Of a stretch of DNA of 6,300 nt, positions 1 through 5,077 are shown one piece after another. The position numbers and the translations under genes are program-made. This DNA is from Armatimonadota bacterium. Lineage in GTDB: Bacteria > Armatimonadota > SYMT01. Location: the NCBI GenBank assembly GCA_020696885.1, contig JAJFMS010000220.1:1-6300 (forward strand), written 5' to 3'. Within the stretch, counting starts at the first letter, position 1. Every line of letters begins with the position of its first letter. The notes beneath the pieces are model-generated. The model was not told where the DNA came from and ran no database searches. It was given only the letters and a program-made list of their open reading frames with translations.

Positions 1-120
1 GAAACGGTTTACCCAGGTAGTAGTCGGCGCCGATCTCCAACCCCAGGGTAACCTCTTCCGCGTGGTCCTGGATCGTGAGCATCACCACCACGATGTCGCT
101 TCGTGCCCTGCGGCGAGCAC
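1..120 (-). pseudogene. Response-regulator receiver domain, N-terminally truncated and cut by the window edge
   Basis: Reading the minus strand from about 120 down to 1 gives an uninterrupted frame. Its translation carries the second half of a two-component receiver domain: an alpha3-like CARRRARSD, then beta4 DIVVVMLTI with the conserved Thr, the alpha4 stretch around AEEVTLGLEIGA, and beta5 ADYYLGKPF with the conserved Lys-Pro. Known receivers carry the acidic pair and the phospho-accepting Asp in the 50-60 residues before this point. Here those residues are absent: the frame hits a stop at 148-150, and the upstream DNA encodes the end of another gene. The only in-frame starts are a GTG run at 82-90 and an ATG at 79-81, all inside beta4, with no Shine-Dalgarno. 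I infer a 5'-truncated remnant or a rearrangement (or assembly) junction. The output domain would lie beyond the left edge, so whether a DNA-binding domain survives cannot be seen. Confidence 0.7.
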
Positions 121-131
121 ATAACCTCGTC

Positions 132-665
132 CTATCTGGCGATGATCTCAAACTCCACGTTGCCGCCGATGCGAGCGCTCTGCCGCCCACCGTCCTGGTA
201 ATAGGGGGAGACGAGGGTGGCCTGGTACTTTCCCGGCGCCGGGTCGACCAGGGTCGGCTCCGACTCGTGACCTTTCCCGCCCTGTCCAAGCCAGAGACCC
301 ACGTAGGGGAGCTCTACGGTCGCACCGGGCTTGACCTCTTTGCTCATGATCGGGACGGTCCCGAGGAGCTCGGTCTCGCGCACCGGCTGGCGCTTGCCGT
401 CGCGGGTGACCTCGATGCTCGGCCCCGCCCACCACCAGCCGCCCAGGTAGCGGAAGCGGACCGGTTGGACGGTGGTGTTTCGCACCACCAGCTCCAGCGG
501 CACCCGCTGGCCCACGGCATACTGCCGCTGTTCGCCCGCGAGGCGCGCAGTGATCGACAGCCCTGCAATCTTCTGGGGACCGGGGCTGGCGTCTCCACCG
601 GCTCGACCGGCTCCGGTGACGAGCAGTGCCGCTGCGAGGGCGATCAGGCAAGGGATCCGGGCCAC
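132..665 (-). CDS. Small exported Ig-like-fold protein of unknown function
   Basis: The gene encodes 177 residues from a GTG start (663-665), chosen because a perfect AAGGAGG lies 5 bases upstream (671-677). Residues 1 to about 25 form a Sec signal peptide: Arg3, a hydrophobic core LIALAAALLV, then a Gly/Ala-rich cleavage region. The mature part looks like a single beta-sandwich domain. It has ITARLAG and YAVGQRVPLELVVRNTTVQPVRF (residues 49-71), a pattern seen in exported Ig-like or BsuPI-type domains where a strand pair is followed by a remark on relative strength of other residues, then an aromatic patch GGWWWAGP (75-82), and a final PGKYQATL-to-FEII strand pair. No catalytic motif or lipobox is visible. 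I infer a periplasmic or secreted binding or structural protein. The family assignment rests on strand pattern only. Its stop lies next to the truncated receiver fragment, and an inverted repeat separates it from the hydrolase gene upstream. Confidence 0.8.
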   Translation of the reverse strand: MARIPCLIALAAALLVTGAGRAGGDASPGPQKIAGLSITARLAGEQRQYAVGQRVPLELVVRNTTVQPVRFRYLGGWWWAGPSIEVTRDGKRQPVRETELLGTVPIMSKEVKPGATVELPYVGLWLGQGGKGHESEPTLVDPAPGKYQATLVSPYYQDGGRQSARIGGNVEFEIIAR

Positions 666-670
666 GGTAA

Positions 671-677
671 CCTCCTT
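671..677 (-). promoter_or_regulatory. Perfect Shine-Dalgarno that fixes the GTG start of the 132-665 gene
   Basis: On the minus strand the sequence reads AAGGAGG followed by TTACC and then GTG. The 5-base spacing and full match to the anti-Shine-Dalgarno make the GTG at 663-665 the likely start. The site is contiguous with the 3' arm of the stem-loop at 675-714. Confidence 0.8.
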
Positions 678-714
678 ACAAGCGTGAGGGCGAAGTGCGC
701 CTCACGCTTGTAGG
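675..714 (-). promoter_or_regulatory. 13-bp perfect stem-loop abutting the ribosome binding site
   Basis: Arms 677-689 and 700-712 (TACAAGCGTGAGG and its exact reverse complement) are separated by a 10-base loop. One G-U and one G-C pair at the base can extend the stem to 675-714. In the mRNA of the 132-665 gene the stem ends at the first bases of AAGGAGG, so folding could limit ribosome access. It could equally be a DNA operator or a copy of a dispersed repeat. The pairing is seen; the function is inferred. Confidence 0.6.
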
Positions 715-761
715 ATGCGTCCGCGGTGGGTCGGGTTACGGAGCGCCCGTCGTAGCGGAAT

Positions 762-837
762 TCACCACCAAGACACGAAGGCACGAAGCGGAGAGAAAGA
801 AGAGAACCCTCTTCGTGCCCTTGTGTCTTGGTGGTGA
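762..837. repeat. Long inverted repeat with 27-nt arms, probable terminator-like hairpin
   Basis: Arms 762-788 and 811-837 pair over 27 positions except for one mismatch and one wobble, around a 22-base purine-rich spacer. The arms are made of short ACCA/GACACGAAG/GCACGAAG units, a composition I recognise from dispersed intergenic hairpins in several GC-rich phyla. The repeat begins 12 bp past the stop of the hydrolase gene, so transcripts of that gene would form the hairpin right after the coding region. That suits a transcription-end or RNA-stabilising role. There is no T-run, so a classic intrinsic terminator is not shown. Confidence 0.75.
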
Positions 838-848
838 CTGATCGGCCC

Positions 849-2201
849 TCAGCTCTTCTTCGTGCGGGCGCCGTCCAGCCACTCGCGGAGGGTGGTGATC
901 ACCTGCGGATCGAACTCCCCGGCGCCGGGGCTAAGGCCCTGGCTCTCCGCCGGCGTGGCGGCCCGGTTGAAGCCGTGATCGATCCCGTCCAGCGCCCGGT
1001 AGACCGCGGTTCCGGGGTGCTCCCGGTTCACGATCTTCGCGATCAGCGCGTGGTCGTCGCCGCCGGAAACGAAGTCGCTCTTGCCCCACAGCGCCAGGAC
1101 GCGGGCGTTCACGTTCGTCCAGTAGTCGCCGGGGCTGAGGTCGTTGAGCTGCTGGAAGAACGCGTAGTGCTTCCCAAACAGGTACTTCCCGTTGCCCACC
1201 TGCTCGTCCGCCACCGGCTTCAACTCCGGGTGCGCCGCCACGATCTCCGCCGGCGACTTCCGCTCCGCGAACAGGTAGTGGAAGAAGGCGTTGTAGTTCC
1301 GGGTGGCCCGGTCGATGTCCGCTTCCGGGACGCTGCGGAGCGCGAGCTGCCGCCGGAGGTTCTCTCCCAGGTATTCGTACCACGGCCTGGCCACCGTGCC
1401 GTAGACCACCACGCCGCGGACCGGGATCTCCGCGGCCAGGAGCGGTCCCATCACCCCGCCCATGCTGTGCCCGAAGATAAAGACGTTCTCGGGGTCCACG
1501 CCCGGGTCTTCCTTCAAGGCCTTGAGCGCCTGCCGGAAGCCGTCCAGCTCCGCTTTGAAGTCCGCCTCCTCACAGGGCGCGCCCTCGCTGTCCCCGCAGC
1601 CCGGCTTGTCCACGCGCATCGTCACGTAGCCCTGCTCCGTGAGGGAGTAGAGGATCCGCTGGTAGGAAGAGAGTGCGCCGGGGGCGTTGTCCACGGAGAA
1701 GCAGCCCAGGCCCTGCACCAGGAGCACGGCGGGGTGCCGGCCGGCTTTCCGTGGCCGCGTGACCAGGGTCCGCAGCCGCCCGCGCGGCGTGGTGACGGAG
1801 CCGTACGCCACCTCGAAGGCCTTGGGCCGCTCCCGGGGCCGCTCAAGCATCGGCACCTGCACGGTGAGCTTCTTGTCGCCGCGCAGCAGCTCCAGGCTGG
1901 TGGTATCCCCCACGGACTTCGCCGCCAGCAGCGAGAGGAGGTGGGGGACGCCGGTCAGCTCTTTCCCGTCCAGGGAGAGGATCACGTCGCCGGCGGTGAG
2001 GCCCAGCTTTTGTGCGCCGGTATCGGGGATCACCTCGCGGATGGCAACGCCCTTGCCGTCCGGGGTGGCAGCGGCCGCGATCCCCAGGGTAGGACGCCGG
2101 CGGAGCGGCTCCTGCGCGGCGGCGCCGCGCAGCGAGGCGAGACCCACGGCCACCAGCAGCGTTGCGGCGACCGTGCAGGCAGAGCGGTTGAAAGGTTGCA
2201 T
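849..2201 (-). CDS. Exported PDZ-domain alpha/beta hydrolase (serine esterase or peptidase type)
   Basis: The protein has 450 residues. Residues 1-29 are a Sec signal peptide (hydrophobic core TVAATLLVAVGLASL, cleavage likely after the Ala run before Gln30). A PDZ domain follows at about 36-118, with LGIAAA, VIPDTGAQKLGLTAGDVIL and the typical GDKKLTVQVP end. The alpha/beta hydrolase domain spans about 130-450. Its nucleophile elbow is GHSMGG (Ser246); likely partners are Asp376 in GKSDFV and His409 in GIDHGF, both at the expected places in the fold. The loop VDKPGCGDSEG (197-207) is the usual segment before the helix leading to the nucleophile. In known proteins the PDZ domain binds peptide C-termini or unfolded chains. 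The protein probably acts in the periplasm or outside the cell on an ester or peptide; the substrate is unknown. No Shine-Dalgarno precedes the ATG. The gene lies 97 bp downstream of the small exported peptide gene and may share its transcript. Confidence 0.9.
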   Translation of the reverse strand: MQPFNRSACTVAATLLVAVGLASLRGAAAQEPLRRRPTLGIAAAATPDGKGVAIREVIPDTGAQKLGLTAGDVILSLDGKELTGVPHLLSLLAAKSVGDTTSLELLRGDKKLTVQVPMLERPRERPKAFEVAYGSVTTPRGRLRTLVTRPRKAGRHPAVLLVQGLGCFSVDNAPGALSSYQRILYSLTEQGYVTMRVDKPGCGDSEGAPCEEADFKAELDGFRQALKALKEDPGVDPENVFIFGHSMGGVMGPLLAAEIPVRGVVVYGTVARPWYEYLGENLRRQLALRSVPEADIDRATRNYNAFFHYLFAERKSPAEIVAAHPELKPVADEQVGNGKYLFGKHYAFFQQLNDLSPGDYWTNVNARVLALWGKSDFVSGGDDHALIAKIVNREHPGTAVYRALDGIDHGFNRAATPAESQGLSPGAGEFDPQVITTLREWLDGARTKKS

Positions 2202-2220
2202 GGTGTGGTGCGGGATCGAG

Positions 2221-2236
2221 GGTCCGCGAGCGGACC
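2221..2236. promoter_or_regulatory. 16-bp near-perfect palindrome in the hydrolase leader
   Basis: GGTCCGCGAGCGGACC has 7-bp arms around a GA centre and ends 20 bp before the hydrolase start codon. It could be an operator for a dimeric regulator or a short hairpin in the leader. Nothing else in the window repeats it, so its partner is unknown. Confidence 0.4.
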
Positions 2237-2283
2237 GAAGGATGGAGAAAGGAAGGAGAAGGAAGGAGTAAGGATGGAGACCG
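2237..2283. other. Purine-rich low-complexity tract (pyrimidine-rich in the minus-strand RNA)
   Basis: The plus strand is almost all A and G with repeated GGA/AAGGA units and ends at the spacer before the small peptide gene. In the transcript of the hydrolase gene it would be a pyrimidine tract rich in TCCTT units, unable to act as a ribosome binding site and unlikely to fold. It looks like slipped-strand simple sequence; I see no gene in it. Confidence 0.5.
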
Positions 2284-2298
2284 GAACGGGGCAGGCCG

Positions 2299-2574
2299 TT
2301 ATCCTGGCAGTCCCAGTCCGGTGAGACGCCGGACGTTCCTTCGCGCGGGCCGGTCGACCGGGCTCGGTGGCGACGGGAACGCTTCGGCGTGGGGTTCGAC
2401 CCGCAGCAAGGGTGCGGGATCGTGATTGATTTGAGGGAGAGGTGCGGAGGAGCGCGCCACCGCAGTTGCCTCGTCCGGCTCGCCGGAAGCCGTCACCGGC
2501 ACCTCGGGGTGTGAAGCGAGCGAGATGGCGATCAGCACCGCCGTGCCGCCGGTAAGGCAGATCAGCGACTTCAT
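2299..2574 (-). CDS. Small exported proline-rich peptide, translationally coupled to the TrmB gene
   Basis: The frame encodes 91 residues, with start ATG at 2572-2574 and stop TAA at 2299-2301. The start is supported by AGGAGG (2582-2587) 7 bases upstream, and by the ATGA overlap with the TrmB stop. Residues 1 to about 21 (MKSLICLTGGTAVLIAISLA) form a signal peptide or single membrane segment, with cleavage possible anywhere from residue 20 to 30. The remainder is acidic and proline-rich in the middle, then turns strongly basic (RPARRNVRRLTG) and ends in LGLPG. The mature part has no cysteine, and Cys6 is too early to be a lipobox. I do not recognise a family. Third-position GC bias matches its neighbours, so it looks coding. 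Position and coupling suggest an exported partner, ligand or signal for the TrmB regulator, but that is inference; a plain secreted protein is as possible. Confidence 0.65.
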   Translation of the reverse strand: MKSLICLTGGTAVLIAISLASHPEVPVTASGEPDEATAVARSSAPLPQINHDPAPLLRVEPHAEAFPSPPSPVDRPARRNVRRLTGLGLPG

Positions 2575-3536
2575 CGGCAAACCTCCTGCGGCGTACGGCT
2601 CAGTACCGGTTCGGCAGCCAGCCCGTCGAGCTGCTCCAGCATCATCTGATAGCCCGGGACGGAGGGGCTGTAGCACCGGGTCAGCAGCGCCACGCCTTCC
2701 CGGAGGTCGTGCGGCACCTCGGGTCCGGGTGGAGGCGCGTCCCGGTGCAGCATCCGCCCGAAGACGGCGCGGAGATCGTCTCCCGAGACGCCGCGCTCCA
2801 ACTGCATCAGCGTCTCGGTGAGCAGGAACTCGGCGACGAGGGAGGTGTGCACGATCCAGGCCAGGTACACGCTGCTGGTCCAGACGGACTGCACCACCGC
2901 GCCGGCATCCACCGTCAGCGAAGCGATGAGCAACTCGGCGCCGTCCGCGTTCACGATCATCCACTGCCCCGGATAGCGGCGCATCAGCTCCTCGCCGCGG
3001 GGGTTCAGCAGCACCCGGGCGCCGGTTACCTCCGCAGGTACGTAGCTCTTCACCGCCACCGTCACGCCGCGCTCGGCGGCTCGCTCCAGCTCGGGGCGCA
3101 GCTCCGCAAGGAGGAGCGGGAACACGTCGATCAGCAGCACGCTCCGGCTGCGCTGGATCATCGCCCGGCATCGCTCCAGCACCTGGTCTCGGGTGGTGAG
3201 GCGGTAGACCCGGTCATCCAGGGGCGCCGTCCGCACCCGCGACAGCTCCTGGGCGGCGCGCGCTTTCCGGTCGGCGAAGGTGCGCTCCAACCGGGCCAGC
3301 ACCTCGCCCGGCGGGACGGCACGGTAGTGGCGGGTGGAGCTCTCGTCCAGCAGGATCGCGCCCTTGTTCTGGAGGGTCTCGATCGCCTTGTAGGTGTTGG
3401 CAACCGCCTTCCCGAGCGCTTGCGCCACCCGGTAGCCGGTAGCCGGCGACTCCTGGACCAGGAAGGCGTAGATCTCCGCCTCGAGATGCGTGAATCCGAG
3501 CTCCACTAGTGCCTCGATACAACTTTCCGTGGCCAT
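2571..3536 (-). CDS. TrmB-family transcriptional regulator with PLD-like sensor domain
   Basis: The protein has 321 residues. Residues 8-75 are a TrmB-type winged helix: LGFTHLEAEIYAFLVQESP, then ALGKAVANTYKAIETLQNKG as the recognition region, and the wing strand RHYRAVPPGEVL. Residues 80-105 are likely a coiled linker helix. Residues about 117-245 match the phospholipase-D-like middle domain of TrmB proteins (CRAMIQRSRSVLLIDVF, LERAAERGVTVAVKSY). The HKD catalytic motif is absent, as is normal for these regulators, so the domain should bind a ligand rather than cut it. The C-terminal tail (250-321) is family-variable. TrmB proteins were characterised as sugar-responsive regulators in archaea; bacterial members sense varied or unknown ligands. 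No Shine-Dalgarno precedes the ATG (3534-3536), so the start rests on the family alignment. Its last four bases overlap the start of the small exported peptide gene. Inverted repeats upstream (3553-3604) are candidates for self-control. Confidence 0.88.
   Translation of the reverse strand: MATESCIEALVELGFTHLEAEIYAFLVQESPATGYRVAQALGKAVANTYKAIETLQNKGAILLDESSTRHYRAVPPGEVLARLERTFADRKARAAQELSRVRTAPLDDRVYRLTTRDQVLERCRAMIQRSRSVLLIDVFPLLLAELRPELERAAERGVTVAVKSYVPAEVTGARVLLNPRGEELMRRYPGQWMIVNADGAELLIASLTVDAGAVVQSVWTSSVYLAWIVHTSLVAEFLLTETLMQLERGVSGDDLRAVFGRMLHRDAPPPGPEVPHDLREGVALLTRCYSPSVPGYQMMLEQLDGLAAEPVLSRTPQEVCR
2582..2587 (-). promoter_or_regulatory. AGGAGG ribosome binding site inside the 3' end of the TrmB gene
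   Basis: The site lies in the last codons of the TrmB gene, 7 bases before the ATG of the small peptide gene. It decides that start and shows that a short downstream gene is translated independently of the longer open frame that runs through this DNA. Confidence 0.75.
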
Positions 3537-3552
3537 GAATTGTCCGGGATCG

Positions 3553-3564
3553 CTCTCGCGAGAG
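3553..3564. promoter_or_regulatory. 12-bp perfect palindrome upstream of the TrmB gene
   Basis: CTCTCGCGAGAG lies 17 bp before the TrmB start codon, a position where an operator would block transcription or initiation. Symmetric sites of this size suit dimeric winged-helix regulators. The match is seen; the role is inferred. Confidence 0.45.
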
Positions 3565-3567
3565 GGT

Positions 3568-3604
3568 TAGTAGCTGCGAGAAGTAATACTCTCTTCTGCT
3601 ACTA
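3568..3604. promoter_or_regulatory. Two-step stem-loop in the TrmB promoter region
   Basis: TAGTAGC (3568-3574) pairs with GCTACTA (3598-3604), and inside it AGAAG (3579-3583) pairs with CTTCT (3593-3597) across a 4-base bulge. This is one of the few AT-rich stretches in the window, as expected for a promoter. I see no convincing -35/-10 pair, so a start site cannot be placed. Confidence 0.4.
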
Positions 3605-3679
3605 CTAGCGGAGTTCCTTTAGCGTAGCCGTAGCTTTTTTTCGCCCCGGCCTCGCGCTGTTTCACGTCTACCCGGCGGG

Positions 3680-3698
3680 TCGGGGAGGCGAACCCCGA
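3680..3698. repeat. Short GC hairpin between the divergent regulators
   Basis: TCGGGG (3680-3685) and CCCCGA (3693-3698) pair around a 7-base loop. No T-run follows. It may be part of the adjacent composite repeat at 3705-3786. Confidence 0.3.
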
Positions 3699-3704
3699 AT
3701 AGGG

Positions 3705-3786
3705 GGAGTAGTGGAGTGATGGAGTATGGGAGTAATGGGGAGCAGAGCGGCCTTACGGCCGCTTGCTTTCACCACTCCACCACTCC
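3705..3786. repeat. Composite inverted repeat of GGAGT-type units with a nested GC hairpin
   Basis: The left arm 3705-3720 and right arm 3771-3786 pair over 16 positions with two mismatches. Between them lie further GGAGTAnTGG-like units and a perfect 7-bp hairpin, AGCGGCC-TTAC-GGCCGCT (3746-3763). The unit sequence resembles dispersed intergenic repeats I associate with Gemmatimonadota-like genomes. It fills the gap between the TrmB and LacI genes, which point away from each other, so it is unlikely to be a terminator for either. It could affect promoter topology or be an inert mobile repeat. Confidence 0.6.
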
Positions 3787-3807
3787 GCGCCCGCCGAAGC
3801 TAAGATG

Positions 3808-3831
3808 AGGAGGTGGCCGGCTCCCGGCCGC
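3808..3831 (+). promoter_or_regulatory. Orphan AGGAGG followed by a GC-only stem-loop in the LacI leader
   Basis: A perfect AGGAGG (3808-3813) is followed at once by GGCCGG-CTC-CCGGCC (3815-3829), extendable by two pairs to 3813-3831. No usable start codon lies 5-10 bases after the AGGAGG; the GTG at 3813-3815 overlaps it. The real LacI start is 63 bases further on. The site may therefore be a ribosome stand-by or regulatory element, a remnant of a lost leader peptide, or chance. Confidence 0.35.
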
Positions 3832-3875
3832 GCTGCCAGATCGACTTGCCGCACGGTGGCGGTTCGAGTAGGTGC

Positions 3876-4862
3876 ATGAGAGCAACCCAGCGGGATGTGG
3901 CCCGGGAAGCCGGCGTTTCCCAGACGATTGTGTCCGACGTGCTCCAGGGGCGGGCGCGCGGGCGGGTGAGCGCGGAGACGCGCCAGCGGATCCTGGAGGC
4001 GGCGGAGAAGCTGGCCTACCGGCCGAACTTCACGGCCCAGGCGCTGCGGCTGGGGCAGTCGCGGCAGGTGGCGTTCGTCACCAGCCGGACGGACATCGAT
4101 CAATTCTCGGCCCTCTCGGAAGAGCTGTTGGGCGGGATCGCCGCCGCGTTCGTGGAGAAGCGGTACCGCATCGTCATCGAGGTGGCGGACACCTACGCGG
4201 CGATCCCGGAGCGCCTGCGCGAGCTGGCGGCGAGCGGGAGCTGTGATGGGGGAATCGTGCGGGTGTTGGAAGATCCGGAGGGGCTCTGGCCTGCGCTGCG
4301 GGCGTTGAGCCTGCCGCTGGTGGTGATCGGCCAGTGCCCGGACCCGGAGCTGCTAAGCCTTGCGCACGACGTGCCGGGGATCATCCGCACCGCCCAGGAG
4401 CTGCTGGCGAACGGGGGGCACGCCCGGATCGGGCTGCTGGCGGGGAAGCGGCGTAGCCAGTACTTCCGCCTGGTGGAGGTCGCCTGGCGGGAGGGGCTGG
4501 AGCAGCGGGGGCTCAGCACGGAGTGGACCGCCGACGCGGCGGGACGCGAGGATGCCGAGGCGTTGGCCGACCGCTGGCTGGACGATCCGGAGGGCCCACG
4601 CGCCATCGTGTGCCTGAACGAGCGGTCCGCGCTAGGAGCCACGCGCGCAATCATCCGCCGCGGCCTGCGGTTGGGGCCGGACGTGGAGCTAGTGGTGATC
4701 GGCAGCACCGCGCATGGCTGGCTGTACGAGCCGGGAACGCTGTTCTTCGGCACGGATCTGGCCGGAGTAGGGCGGCGCGCGGCGGAGCGGCTCCTCCAGG
4801 CCTTCGAGGGGCACCCCGCTACCGGCCCGATCCGCTTGCTGCCGAGCTGGACGCGCCTGTAG
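3876..4862 (+). CDS. LacI-family transcriptional regulator
   Basis: From ATG 3876 the protein has 328 residues, a normal length for the family. Residues 4-24 form the LacI helix-turn-helix (TQRDVAREAGVSQTIVSDVL), followed by RVSAETRQRILEAAEKLAYRPN and the hinge region to about residue 62. Residues 63-328 are the periplasmic-binding-protein-like core with QVAFVTS, GGIAAAFVEKRYRIVI, LPLVVIGQ, HARIGLLAG, AIVCLNERSALGA and ELVVIGS in the order expected of the two sugar-binding lobes. The family usually binds a sugar or nucleoside effector and represses transport or catabolic genes. The frame stays open upstream to GTG 3813, but the extra 21 residues do not fit the family, where the HTH sits at the extreme N-terminus. 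The start at 3876 has only a weak GTAGGTG upstream. The gene is divergent from TrmB and converges with the DUF1080 gene. Its effector and operator are unknown; control of sugar use by this protein is inference. Confidence 0.88.
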   Translation: MRATQRDVAREAGVSQTIVSDVLQGRARGRVSAETRQRILEAAEKLAYRPNFTAQALRLGQSRQVAFVTSRTDIDQFSALSEELLGGIAAAFVEKRYRIVIEVADTYAAIPERLRELAASGSCDGGIVRVLEDPEGLWPALRALSLPLVVIGQCPDPELLSLAHDVPGIIRTAQELLANGGHARIGLLAGKRRSQYFRLVEVAWREGLEQRGLSTEWTADAAGREDAEALADRWLDDPEGPRAIVCLNERSALGATRAIIRRGLRLGPDVELVVIGSTAHGWLYEPGTLFFGTDLAGVGRRAAERLLQAFEGHPATGPIRLLPSWTRL

Positions 4863-4907
4863 CGGGGTGGTGTGGGGATGGCGCGAGGCATCCAGCCCCC
4901 AAAGCAT

Positions 4908-5005
4908 GTCATCCTGGAGCGGAGCGAAGGATCTCGACCTCGCACGTACGCCGGTTCCGGACCACCACGCTCCGAGCGAGATCCTTCGCTTCGCTCCAGG
5001 ATGAC
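4908..5005. repeat. Inverted repeat with 29-nt arms between convergent genes (dispersed 'VILERSEGS' type)
   Basis: Arms 4908-4936 and 4977-5005 pair at all 29 positions, one of them (4922 with 4991) as a G-U wobble in the plus-strand RNA. The spacer is 40 bases. The arm core GAAGGATCTC with GTCATCCTG at the end is a common intergenic repeat of many bacteria, often mis-translated as peptides containing VILERSEGS. It lies between the stops of the convergent LacI and DUF1080 genes, where a bidirectional stop of transcription would be useful. There is no T-run, so termination is inferred. Confidence 0.8.
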
Positions 5006-5077
5006 CGCGTACGGGAGCGACGGCGTACGGACCAAGCACCGCCCCGATGCGAGCGGCGGGCGAAGTAACAGCACTCG

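Noticed and set aside
75..713. Plus-strand open frame of 212 codons at the left edge
   Set aside because: It runs antisense to the receiver fragment and the exported Ig-like gene, both of which have recognisable features.
2237..2283. Purine-rich tract as a CRISPR or tandem array
   Set aside because: The units are irregular and short, with no constant spacer; simple-sequence slippage explains it.
828..2324. Long open frame (498 codons) on the plus strand
   Set aside because: It is the antisense shadow of the PDZ-hydrolase gene; its translation is Arg/Val/Gln-rich with no domain, and the minus frame has clear signal peptide, PDZ and catalytic motifs.
2575..3171. Upstream extension of the small peptide frame into a 290-codon reading frame
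   Set aside because: The extension overlaps the TrmB gene in another frame and is Arg/Ala-rich without motifs; the AGGAGG and signal peptide place the start at 2574.
3635..3641. Run of seven T residues as a plus-strand terminator
   Set aside because: The preceding pairing (GCTAC with GTAGC) is weak and widely spaced, and no plus-strand gene lies upstream of it.
3801..3806. TAAGAT as a -10 element for the LacI gene
   Set aside because: It matches the consensus at four of six positions, but no -35 hexamer lies at the right distance.
4945..5029. CGTACGCCG and CGGCGTACG as a second inverted repeat crossing the 29-bp hairpin
   Set aside because: The nine-base match is short, built on a self-complementary CGTACG core, and would cross the much stronger 4908-5005 pairing.
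4193..5074. Minus-strand open frame of 293 codons
   Set aside because: It is antisense to the LacI gene and then runs through the 4908-5005 repeat, giving Ser/Arg-rich sequence and the known repeat artefact.
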